NCBI GenBank assembly: GCA_947561585.1
Contig: CANNZV010000842.1
Coordinates: 147,981-211,980 of the forward strand
From: Caprella mutica
Lineage: Eukaryota > Arthropoda > Malacostraca > Amphipoda > Caprellidae
Direction of reading: 5' to 3'
Length of the DNA stretch: 64,000 nt
Part shown: in pieces, positions 47,001 through 57,065 of the stretch
Position numbering within the stretch: position 1 is the stretch's first letter
Layout of the letters: each line of letters opens with the position of its first letter
Notes under the pieces: model-generated
What the model saw: only the letters and a program-made list of their open reading frames with translations
Databases searched by the model: none
What the model was told of the DNA's origin: nothing
Made by a program: the position numbers and the translations under genes

Positions 47001-47025
47001 TAGAGCAGATAAGTAGCATGAATAC
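41059..47025 (-). CDS. FHDC1-like: FHDC1-like formin (FH1-FH2), with an in-frame TAG
   Basis: Formins nucleate and elongate unbranched actin filaments: FH1 binds profilin-actin and a dimeric FH2 caps the barbed end. Coding exons on the minus strand are 46,704-47,025 (first Met at 46,954), 46,550-46,608, 44,621-46,428, 44,070-44,384, 43,382-43,498, 42,510-42,650, 42,264-42,430, 41,907-42,016, 41,656-41,831 and 41,059-41,409. All junctions are GT-AG and phases agree, giving about 1,164 codons from that Met. FH1 is near residues 565-635, with runs such as PPPPPPP. FH2 runs from about 690 (VKRLAWKKC) to 1,045, with FLDSKRSLTMSVLLKAF, then LELGNFLNS joined to GSYAGNAFGF, then VYFCEDIEKFKLEDC. The last three fit FHDC1 best, INF2 next. 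No GBD/FH3 domain is seen, as in FHDC1. The C terminus has a basic helix (EKIREKKKQERLKAAEERKR). The one break is a TAG at codon 231. Confidence 0.85.
43015..43128. repeat. Short tandem repeat in a formin intron
   Basis: Six units of cttgaaaactttgacctaa (19 bp) in the intron between exons 42,510-42,650 and 43,382-43,498. The only tandem array of note inside this gene. Confidence 0.9.
43836..44043. mobile_element. Pogo-like MITE in a formin intron
   Basis: It opens acaatagaactcctttatag and closes with ctactata-like words (attcactatagatcatttcc). agtaagaaattagcctacat matches the fragment at 33,757. It ends about 27 bp from the donor of the FH2 exon 44,070-44,384. Confidence 0.5.
46046..46048 (-). 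other. In-frame TAG codon inside the largest formin exon
   Basis: On the minus strand the frame reads CAG AGT TCA TAG TCT CTC CCA. The frame is open on both sides: 126 codons from the exon start to the stop, and 475 codons from the stop to the donor at 44,620. It stays in phase with all flanking exons. No GT-AG pair that would remove it was obvious. It is codon 231 of the model. Confidence 0.85.
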
Positions 47026-47029
47026 CTGA

Positions 47030-49432
47030 AACATTTTATAAATTCAATTGATTATTGTAATTATAAATCTATCTAATTTTCCCTCATGGAACTTGTGTAT
47101 TTATTATCGTGGGGAAAAATAGGAAAGAATGTAGAAAACATTCCCATGCTTTTTATAAAAAGAAAATTACCAAATAGGAAACAGTACCTAAATACAAAAA
47201 AGGTTGAGTTGAATAATTCTTTAAAAACTTATTCTCCTTTATTCAAATTATACCTACACAATATATCAGGAACGAGAAATTAATATGTATATATAATATA
47301 CATATCATGATTGTCTGTTTCTTATTAGGTCCTATGAAGGTTTATTCAATTATTGTTTAAGTGTCCAGTACAGACAAAACCGTAATTTCACTGAAAGTAA
47401 ATAAATTAAATCGGGGAACATGAAATATTTATATTATTTACATAAATGGTGTATTTAAAAAAAGGGTGAAAATAAATGTCATTTGAAAAAATTGTTTGCT
47501 AACTTTCGAATATTGACGATTGCAGCGACATCTTCTGATTTGTTTTGAACTAATTTATTAAAAAGGAAAGTATATTTCTATAGTGATTTAAGACTACAGC
47601 TACTTATTTCATATGGACTCATAAAAAAATGTTTGACTGAATAATAAAGTTTTAAAAATAGACACGATATAATGATAATAGACACACAGTATAGACTTAA
47701 TAATGAACAGGATAATGAAAATAGATACGATATTTAAATTGAGTGGACACCAAATCACCAATTATTTGTATGGATTTTATCAATATCTTTATAAAAATAC
47801 TTCTAAAGTAAATTTGACATCTCTATGCTCAGTATATATGGTATTATAATGGTATATTTATTGTATTTTAGTGCGTTATATACTATAATACAGCGCAATT
47901 TAGAATAAAAGCAAACAGACAGACAAGGAAGTTATTGATGATCACAATCACCCATTATAACTTCCCTTCTTTGTTAGTGCTCATGGATGCAGAAAATTTG
48001 CATTGTTGGTGAAGTCACTTAGAATAGATTGCAGAATGGTGAAAGGAAGAGTTTATTTCAATAATTTAAAGGGGCAGTACACACACTAAAACTCTTTGAA
48101 ATTATTCTCAAAATTTGTTGGTATTTATTATTATATACGTATGAGAAATCCTTATCTGAAATAAGAAAATTCATTATATATTTTTTTTTTATCTCAATAT
48201 AGTCTATATCCCCGCCGTGAAATCTATGGCGCCACTGTAAATTGCCACATGTCACGTATGCTACTGAATCAAAATACAAAGAACTTCAGAGAAGAAGTAA
48301 GAAAAGAAAAGACTTAATGAACAAAGTCACCAACCACAGGGCTGTGGCAATGCAAAGAAGCTACATCATAATTAGGATCACTTACCAAAGGAATGTCACG
48401 AAAAGGAACACAAGTATCGGTAACTGTACTCACGGATTGAAGAGGAAAATGAAGAAGTACTACTAGGTGAATGTACGAGCCTACCTTACATAAAATTATG
48501 ATAAATATGGTAAAATAGAAAAAAAAACAAGAATTCAAATTTTAATAATTTGGGAATAAAGGAATTTCTATAACAGACATTTTCAGAAAGTAATCTATTT
48601 ACAAAAAAAGGACATTTGCTTCTTTTTTCGGTAGAAAATACTTCCATCATAAAAGTAGGAACATCTACTATCGTGACCACCGGTATTCAAGTGAAAACTC
48701 GATACTAGAAAACTTACCATATAATCGGTAAAGGAACATTAAATTACTCAATGAGTGACTTACAAATTGGGTAGATATCTTTAATTTATCGATGATGCAA
48801 AGAAAAAATTAGAGTAACCGAATAAGAAAATAAATGCGAGACCTTTGCCCATGAGTGGAAGAATTGCTGAGCTGTTTAATTAGCGTAAAGAAATGTACTT
48901 GAAAGGACCGTATCGCATTTAAATAAACGTTTTTGATGATTTTTTGGGATAGATACAACCCGATTTCCCCATCATATTCAGAAATTCTCACTCAACAAAA
49001 AAAAATCTATAGCTATCTTTTTTTTATCAAAAATTTTGTATTCTATTTTTTTCTTTAAAAATGATAAAACTACTTTTTTGGAAAAACTAAAAGAAATGAA
49101 GTGGGCTAAAAATTTGAGCAAAAAGCAATATACTTTTATAGAAAAGTGCTTTCCGAACAAGTTGCAACATTGTTTCACTCTGAAGAAATCATTGAGATAT
49201 AACAACTTGAAAACTATTTTCTTCTATTTTTTTGGAAAAAAATGTTTAAAAAAACATTTTTAGATGGTTTTGAACTGTAGTGTTTAAGCACATCCTGGAA
49301 ACTATAAGGCATAATTATATGCAAAAGTGTACGATTCGTTTTTTGCTGATTTCAAGCCCTTTGTTGATTGTTATAGAAATTAGAAACAGAATATGAAAAC
49401 ATAAATTTTAAGGTTAATACAGGGGCACTGAC
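47030..49432. other. Upstream region of the formin gene, mostly repeats
   Basis: No exon was recognised. It contains a single terminus tttaaaggggcagtacacac at 48,065 related to the element at 30,772, with tatggcgccactgtaaattg near 48,226, and dispersed repeat copy D at about 48,255-48,475. A run of A/T-rich low-complexity sequence lies at 49,000-49,260. If the formin has exons before 46,704-47,025, they would be in this stretch or further right. Confidence 0.45.
48255..48475. repeat. Dispersed repeat copy D (gaagcag family)
   Basis: aatacaaagaacttcagaga and acttaatgaacaaagtcacc are followed by aatgtcacgaaaaggaacac and gaagaggaaaatgaagaa, matching the full order in copy B at 36,543-36,750 (gtgacaaaaagggacacaag, gaaagaggaaaatgaagagg). 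Confidence 0.55.
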
Positions 49433-50308
49433 TAAGGCTGGACCGATATCATAAGTATTAAAGAGTATTTTCTAATCAGAGTACCGATACTTGGTTTGGT
49501 AATCTGCCGATACCGATAAACTGATTCGTATAAATAAATCACAGATACTCTGATACCGACACACCAATATTTTTTTAATTATGTATTTTATTTTGTTCAA
49601 ATATTAAATGTAAAGAGAAATTACTTTTAACAAACCGATACCAAGACTGATTGGCTGATCCGACGTCGATACCTAAAAAATGGCCCGTTTACACGCTACA
49701 ATAAATTGGAGCGATTTATTGTAATGAGCAGGGCTGGAACAATATGCTCTAAAAAACTATAGGGTCACACAGGTAAATTGCGGTCCTTTAATTTTAATTG
49801 CAGCCCTCTCAAGAGAGTCTCTAAAACATTTTGAATCGAAATTACATTAAAATGTTGCATAGCTATCAAAAGAAGCACAGTGAATGCTATAACTTATTAA
49901 TTTAGGTTTTGACGTGTGTTTTGAAGCTATGATGTTTCAGTTGTTAGAGGCCGCAGTTAGTAAGTGGGCCGCAATTTACCTGCGTGACCCTAGATCTCAA
50001 AAATATTATAGACGGAGAGAATTGAAGAGTATTAAATGGTTCTAAACCAGCGGTATATAGTATTCGATACCATTTCATTTAGTTCCGTCTATGATATTTT
50101 CAGCCCTAGTAATGAAGATATTGTTACAATATACCATTACGTGTATCCCAATAAATCGCAACGATCACCTGTTTACGTGTAGGTACCGATATTTTGTAAC
50201 AGTTTGTTCATAACGATAAATCGCTCCAATTTATCGTAACGAGTAAACTGGCCTTAACGAATACCGATACAGATAGGTATCGATAGTATATCGTTAGGTA
50301 CAGCCCTA
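49433..50308. mobile_element. Nest of at least four DNA transposon remnants
   Basis: Outer pair: taaggctggaccgatatc at 49,433 and a right end whose complement is tagggctgtacctaacgat (ending 50,308); it is rich in accgatac words. Inside it lies 49,682-50,253, with ends ggcccgtttacacgc and its near complement. Inside that lies 49,729-50,108, with cagggctggaac and cagccct. Inside that lies 49,762-49,990, with gggtcacacaggtaaattgc and TA on both sides. The cagggctg and tagggctg ends are hAT-like; the innermost fits a Tc1/mariner-type TA target. None encodes a transposase. Confidence 0.7.
49762..49990. mobile_element. 229-bp TA-flanked MITE, innermost of the nest
   Basis: Inverted ends gggtcacacaggtaaattgc and, in complement of the right end, gggtcacgcaggtaaattgc. 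Flanking TA at 49,760-49,761 and 49,991-49,992. An inverted second copy is at 50,484-50,720. Confidence 0.8.
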
Positions 50309-50483
50309 GTAACCACCTAGGGTCTGGGGTCCTATTTCAAATTTGGAAAAAAAAATTCATAATAGGTAGAATATTGTATTTTTATTTGCATATTTGTGTG
50401 TTCCATTAGAATTAGATGAATCAATTAAAAAAATCCATATAGTTGCGCTATCAATCGATGACTGCGCTCGAGATTCATCACGA

Positions 50484-50720
50484 GGGTCAAGCAGGTACCT
50501 ATAATTTGCGGCCCACTAAATAACTGCGGCCTCTGACAACAGAAACATCATAGCTTCAAAACACTCGTTAAAAACATAAAGTAATAAATTATGGCATGCA
50601 CTGTGCTTATTTTGATAGCTATTCAACATTTTAATGTATTTTCTGTTCAGAATGTTTCAGAGACACTCTTGAGAAGGCCGCAATTGAAAATTAAAGGGCT
50701 GCAATTTTCCTGCGTGACCC
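50484..50720. mobile_element. Second copy of the 229-bp MITE, opposite orientation
   Basis: It starts gggtcaagcaggtacctata and ends ttttcctgcgtgaccc. Inner words gcggcctctgacaac, aacatcatagcttcaaaaca and gagacactcttgaga are complements of those in the copy at 49,762-49,990. Confidence 0.75.
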
Positions 50721-51656
50721 GATTGCACAAAGCAAAATCGATCGATTTTTCAGATCAGTCAAACGCGCGTGACATATTCTTATATAAAATTCTAAAAGAT
50801 TAAAATTTCTCATCTAACATTAGAAGATAATTTTTTTAATTTCGAGATTATTGTTCAACATTTGTAAACAATTTTAATTGATGCAGGTAGGGTGGAGGTT
50901 GTAAATTGCGGTAACTGGTTTAACGAATTGAAAGTAGGTATAAAAAAAATGTTAAGAATATACATTTCTATGTCTCTTATATAAAAAAACGACCAAAAAA
51001 TTTATATACCAAAATAATATTCAATGGATTCCGCTATTAACTTACCTCACCCAATAATATAATTATTTTTTCCTGCATGCCACTTAGATCTGCAAGCTCT
51101 ACCTAAGTATTAAGATTTAACAAGTATAAACCATTATTTTGATAGACTCTAAAATCTTTCATTTTTCACACTGTATAGCATCAATTAAAACTTAAATAAT
51201 TTGTCATTCGTTTGAAGTGTTGCTGAGTTCTATCATTCACTAAATTAATACACTGTTATAGATAACTGTGGCGAATTTTTCTCACATTTTAATATGAACC
51301 TAATTATTAAAACTATTACATGAGTAACTCAATAATTCGTTGACGAAAACTGGAAGAGATTATCATAACGCAAAACTCTTCAAGTCCTCAACGGATGACA
51401 ACGTAGCAAGAATTGTTTTGAAAAAGAATCAACTAAATCAGCGAACACCAATGTATTCTGGCACAGGACTTTGCATCTTTTCGTTTTCCGTTTTTCGTTC
51501 AAAGTATCAGGTATAAAATTTAATTTTGTCATAAATTCCTCATTATGTTATCATGTACCCTGCTGTTATAGGTAAAAGAAGATATATCTCATCTCTACCT
51601 ACCATCTCCAGATATTTGGTCCCAAGTGACGTCAAAAATTGATCGTTAGGATGAGA
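50721..51656. other. AT-rich intergenic DNA
   Basis: No exon or clear repeat was recognised on either strand. Confidence 0.4.
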
Positions 51657-52253
51657 TTAAAGGTCCTCTCCAGGCTCCGCAAGAAAAATGAGTTTATAAC
51701 ATAATATTACAGAACTAAGGTCTACGATCATTATTCTGCAATCCGCATACCATTCGGTTCAGTACATATTTAATAATTTGTTTTTAAAGTTTTTTAGTAC
51801 TCTGTGAGCAACAATTAAGCGAATCACTAATCTGATGCTCAAGAAGAAGATTGTACACTCTGTTTTGATTACAAATTTGAATTTTATAAACAAACCATGC
51901 GTTTTTGGCCATTATTTTAGAAATTAATTATTTCCTACAGTATGTAAACGTTTCTATTATAAGTTCATTCAATTTTATACCTTTACACGAATATTAAATG
52001 GATTTATTGAACCTAATACCTAGTTGACAATCAAAACAAATTGTGTACATTCTTTTTCTTCAGGCTGAAAATTTCTTAAATTAGTAAGTCGGAAGTAAAA
52101 TAGGTTTCGTAGAGTTTTAATTATAAAAATCTTTAAAAGCATATAAAATTAAGAATATGCTACCAAATTTGATGCGGTTTGCAGCAAAATAATGAAAAAC
52201 ATTAGCCTCGTTGAATAAGGCAATAAAAATATTTGCTTGGAGGGGACCTTTAA
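51657..52253. mobile_element. 597-bp TTAA-flanked MITE, copy 1
   Basis: It starts ttaaaggtcctctccaggct and ends gcttggaggggacctttaa, an inverted repeat of about 16 bp next to TTAA. It matches the copy at 53,069-53,657 in reverse along its length (for example aactaaggtctacgatcatt and aatgatcgtagaccttagtt). TTAA suggests a piggyBac-type target; a TWA (Harbinger) reading is also possible because the ends overlap it. Confidence 0.75.
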
Positions 52254-52326
52254 GAGAAAACGAACTAAAAAATTCCTTTTAAAGGTGAATATTCATAATT
52301 CAATTCATATGGAATACAGGCATCCC

Positions 52327-52380
52327 CGCTTTAGTTACCAAATCACGACTCAGTTTAGTTACCAAACGGTAACTAAAGCG
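52327..52380. repeat. Small perfect hairpin
   Basis: cgctttagttacc and ggtaactaaagcg form a perfect 13-bp stem. A third internal copy of tttagttaccaaa lies in the loop at about 52,353. Function unknown. Confidence 0.7.
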
Positions 52381-52681
52381 AATAAAAGTAACAAGAAATT
52401 TATAATTGTCTCTCCTTGATTATATACATGTATATCATTCTCTATGAGTTATAGAAAGAAAATTTATGTTAGAGTTTTTAGAGTAGTATTATTAATAATA
52501 TACAGTCTTTCATTGTTTGTGACTGTAATGAAAAAGTGCATTCATTAAATGTTTTAAAATCCATCCATAGCTTAACTCTCACTCAGTATAGGTGAGTAAT
52601 TAATAGATACTTAGATTTCTATAATAATTGTGCTACATTTAACAAACCGCAATTTTATGCTCTTTGAAATGTTTTTGTTAG

Positions 52682-52875
52682 TAGGGTACTAAGTTCCAAG
52701 TTATTGGTTGGTTCTACAATTTCGAACACGTCAGAAAAGAAAATATTATAGTTATTATTAAACTTCTATTCTAATTGGTATCATGGATACCAATTGAAAT
52801 AAAAGTTAAATGATGATTATTATATAAAGATTTTCACGTGTTCGAAAATATGGTACCGTACAATAACATGAAACT
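52682..52875. mobile_element. Hairpin MITE, tggtatccatgatacc family
   Basis: The centre is attggtatcatggataccaatt, a near-perfect palindrome (cited here as attggtatcatgg and ataccaatt). Subterminal ttcgaacacgt is matched by acgtgttcgaa. The ends tagggtactaag and, in complement, gagggttagtttc are worn. It lies between the two TTAA-flanked copies. Confidence 0.6.
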
Positions 52876-53068
52876 AACCCTCAAATAGGACATGTTGAAT
52901 TTCTGAACCAATTGCTTCTAATAACCTTATCTGGATTATAATTTTGATGTTTTTTTAGTTATCGTGAAATAATCACAAAAAATTGTCTCCGTTTTCTATG
53001 TCTACGAACGGTTCTTATTTCGAAGCATGACTCGAAATAAGTACCACTTTCACTAAAGTGAGTTGTAC

Positions 53069-53657
53069 TTAAAGGTCCCCTCCAAGCAAGTTTTTTTATT
53101 GCATAAATCAACGAGGCTGATGTTTCTTATCATTTTACTGCAATCCCCATAAACTTTGATAGCATATTTTTAATTTTATACGCTTTTAAAGATTTTTATA
53201 ATCCAAACTCTATAAAACCTACTTTACTTCCGACTTTCTAATTTTCAGCCTGAAGAAGAAGAATGTACACCATTTGTTTTGATTGTCAACTAGGTATTTG
53301 GTTTATTAAATCTACTCATTATTCGTTTAAAGGTTTAAATTTGGATAAACTTATTATAGAAACGTTTATATACTTTTAGAAACAATTAATATCTTAATAG
53401 AGAGCCAAAAACGCTTTGTTTGTATAAAAATCTAAATTTACAATCATAACAAAGAGTGTACAATCTTCTTTCTCAGCGTCAGGTTGGAGATTCGCTCGAT
53501 TGTTGCTCACAGAGTATTAAAAAACTTTAAAAGAAAATAATAAAATACATACTGAACCAAATTGTATGCGGTTTGCGGAATAATGATCGTAGACCTTAGT
53601 TCTGTAATATTATGTAATAAACTCATTTTTTTCCCGGAGCCTGGAGAGGACCTTTAA
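53069..53657. mobile_element. 589-bp TTAA-flanked MITE, copy 2, inverted
   Basis: It starts ttaaaggtcccctccaagca and ends ggctccgggaaa-type sequence in complement, closing tggagaggacctttaa. It is in opposite orientation to copy 1, so the pair can form a stem of about 590 bp around an 815-bp loop. Confidence 0.75.
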
Positions 53658-54441
53658 AGCGAGGCCTGCCTATATTTTAAAATCATATGATACCAAAATA
53701 AAAAAAAAAATAATTGATCAGCCTAATGTTATAAATTATTTTAGCTCAAATCACTGTATTTTCAGAGAAAATGTATTTTTTTAATTAGTTAACATAAGCT
53801 TGAACGTCCCTTCGAGAGATGGCGTGCGTTGTTCACATTACTTTATCATTAATTGACCTGGAATCTTCATGGATGTTTACAAAATGTCTGAATATCTTCG
53901 TGAATAAGCTATAGTTAAACGAATTAAGATATAGGTATATACACTATGCAATCTAATAAACAATTTCTAGAATTATTGAATTATATTATAGAATTATATT
54001 GCGTCAATGACTCGCGAAAAAAAAATATTTAACAGCTCGACTCAAATTTACTGAATTGCGGAATTCAGTACAGCACCACCAATTTTAAATGACTACAAGT
54101 TTGGAAGCAGGCCTATCTCCACATTAACTCAGTAACTCTGCTAGAAGAAAAAAATTCCAAAACCTGAGGTGCATGGTGACCATTGGGCTTGGGTAGATAA
54201 CCTCATTAAACTGAAGAAGAATTCCAATCTGCTGTGGCTGTAGAATACCTAGTACTCTTATTGTGACTTTAGTAATGTTGTGTAGGGACTGTAGGCCTAC
54301 CTATTTAGGCTATTTTAATACCTAGTTAGACTTGAATAACATTACAGTTAATCTATCAATGCTGCTAGCCTATACCTAGGTAATTCATAAGTTTTTCTTT
54401 AACTATTGAAGTTAAATGCATATTTTAACTTTTTGCCAACT
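53658..54441. other. Intergenic DNA
   Basis: No exon or repeat that I can support. Confidence 0.4.
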
Positions 54442-54449
54442 GCCACATC

Positions 54450-54974
54450 CATAAGTATCTAAAAGCTGAGCCGCGCACCACATCACGGCGCACTACAATA
54501 CGGCGCACCACTGTACTTTCTATTAATGACCTCAATGTGAAAAACTGTTATGTAGTGTGTTGTATCCGCTAGTTTGTTGTTCTGCACACTTCATGATTGT
54601 TTAATGACCTGGCAGGATACATCTACCTAACGGCTAACTGATAAGTTTTTATTTACACCTTAGACTGAAAGTTTACAATAGTTACCCCATAAAATTACAA
54701 ATACAGTTTTCTATGATGAATTTTATTTTCTATTCCAAATTAAACATCTCGATCGAATAATTAAACAGCTGTGTAGTATAAACATTGGATTCAGGTACCG
54801 TCAGGCGTCAGACATGAATTTGATACGACAATTAGAATTAGGTAAGTACCTATCAAATTAACTCCATTTATCATTAATCTGTATTCAAATTACCTATCTA
54901 ATAGAATGTACAGTGGTGCGCCGTAATCTGGTGCGCCGTACTGGTGTGCGCCGCTCAGCTTTTAGATACGTATC
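54450..54974. mobile_element. hAT-like element with GC-rich subterminal repeats
   Basis: The 8-bp word gccacatc occurs directly before the left end (54,442-54,449) and after the right end (54,975-54,982), as expected for a hAT-type 8-bp target duplication. The termini share agtatctaaaagctgag and its complement. Next to them are repeats of cggcgcacca, three on each side in opposite sense. There is no transposase. A fragment of the interior recurs at 37,090-37,260. Confidence 0.7.
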
Positions 54975-55054
54975 GCCACATCTGACATCACATGACCACA
55001 TGATTCACAGGAATTAAAATTTCCAGAATAGCTAATAACTAATACCCAACTCAG

Positions 55055-56803
55055 CCAGTCTGCAGAAACTGGTGAAGTGTTCTCCCAGAAATCCTCTATT
55101 TTGGCTTCTGTTCTCAGTAAATTACATGTAAATATAGGAGGAAATAGAAATTAAGGATTGTTTGCACAGATTCCTCAGAAAATGTTAAATATGTCCCATG
55201 TTCTGAATTCTGACTTCTGCAGAGTGGCAGTTACAGTTTGCCAACCTCTGAAACATCAAACATTGGCTAGAGGCTAGAGCCTAAGAAATTAAGAATAGTA
55301 AATTTGGATTAAAAAGTGTTCTCAATAGTAGCCATTAGCCAATACTCAAGAGTATCCTAAATATGTCCCATAATAATCCATCCTAAAGCCGATGGCCCAA
55401 TTGGAAGGCTGGAAGCTCTACACCAGTCTGTATTTCGTGGTAAATTCCACCGACATGTCGGTGGAATTTTTTCACCTTTCAATATAATATTCTGGCAAAG
55501 TCAGTGGATTTTTAGCTATTTATTCCTATGTTACCATTAATTTTCGGTGGATAAATTGGGAAAATCATAAAATGTTGGTGGATCAGCCAAAATACCCAGT
55601 CTGCAGAATATGGGAGATATTTGGAAGATTGTCTACGAACAATTTTGAATTAATTCCTATATTTACATTAATTTTGCTACAAACACTTTTGAATTAATCC
55701 CTATATTTACGTTAACTTTACTGAGAACAGAATAAGGGATCTCTACGAACACTTTACCAATTTCTGCAGACTGGCAAAATACTGGTAATTTATGGTGGAT
55801 TTTTTCAGCTTTTTGAGAAAGTCAGTGGGATTTTGTGCACCAAATACAGACTGGGCTCTACAGCTAAATCATAATGAGCTATTAACTAGGTAGTACCGTA
55901 GGCGTAGCTTATTAGCCAGGTTGCAGAATATGGGAGATACTTGGGATATTCTCTCCGAACAATTTTGAATTAATTCCTATATTTACATTAATTTTGCTAC
56001 AAACACTTCTGAATGAATCCCTAAATTTACATTAATTTTGCTACAATTAGAATAAGAGATCTCTACAAACACTTCAGCAGTGAAGTCAGATTCTGCAGAC
56101 TGGCTAATAAGCTACGGTGCTACCTACTACCTAGTTAATAGCTCATTATGATTTAGCTGTACAGCTTCCAATTGGGCCATCGGCTTAAGGATGGATTATT
56201 ATGGGACATATTTAGGATACTCTTGAGTATTGGCTACTATTGACTCATTGAGAACACTTTTTAATTCAAATTTAATATTCTTAGGCTCTAGTCCATGTTG
56301 GATGTTTCAGAGGTTGGCAAACTGTAACTGCCACTCTGCAGAACCCAGACTGCAGGAACTGGTAAACTGTTCTCCAAGAAATCCTCTATTTTGGCTTCTG
56401 TTCTCAGTATGATACATGTAAACATAGGAGGAAATTAAGGATTGTTCACACAGAAAATGTTAAAAATGTCTCATATTCTGCAGACTGGTCCAAAATATGG
56501 GAAATATTTAACATTTTCTGTGCGAACAATCCTTAATTTCCTCCTATATTTACATGTATTTTACTGAGAACAGAAGCCAAAATAGAGGATTTCTGGGAGA
56601 ACACTTTACCAGTTTCTGCAGTCTGGGGCCTGATCCACCAATATTTTATATTTTCCCAATTTAACCACTGAAAATTAATGGTAATATTATAACGTAGGAA
56701 TGAATAGTTATAAATCCAGTGACTTTGTTAGAATATAATTTTCATAGAGAAAAAAATTTTCTTTGACATGTTAGTGAAATTTACCATGATATGCAAACTG
56801 GCT
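55055..56803. repeat. MITE cluster in a large inverted duplication upstream of the NOL9-like gene
   Basis: At least six copies of one family with ccagtctgcagaa termini lie here: 55,055-55,226; 55,596-55,774; 55,916-56,103; 56,346-56,488; 56,489-56,628 (inverted to the previous one and touching it). A second family (ccagtctgtatttcgtgg termini) lies at 55,423-55,854, and partly, inverted, at 56,634-56,803. Around them 55,230-55,422 and 56,163-56,340 are inverted copies (ttccaattgggccatcggct and its complement), and 55,860-55,915 is inverted at 56,104-56,160. No exon was found. Confidence 0.75.
55423..55854. mobile_element. MITE of the ccagtctgtatttcgtgg family with a nested MITE
   Basis: Ends are ccagtctgtatttcgtgg and ccaaatacagactgg. 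Near the left end is a palindrome, aattccaccgacatgtcggt with its complement. A different family's copy sits inside at 55,596-55,774. A terminus of the same family lies at the right edge of the window (63,938-63,967). Confidence 0.7.
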
Positions 56804-57065
56804 CTTAGTCTTATGCATGACACAAGATTTGTTTTTCCTCTATTATCATTTTACTGATTTAAGAATTATTATTTCAACATTCACTACCTATTTAACAGTT
56901 AAAATGTTAAACCATCCATATTCTGATCCTGTTAAAAAGAATGAGTGACAAACACAAAACTTCCTTCAATGATCAAATTTCCAACTAATTTATTATTCTC
57001 TTAGAAACCATCTAGTAAGTAGTTATAAATTTGTAGCTATTGATCTAAAACTACACAAACCCAAA

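Noticed and set aside
48978..49263. Overlapping Lys- and Phe-rich frames of about 75 codons on both strands
   Set aside because: They lie in A/T homopolymer-rich DNA, mirror each other and have no motif.
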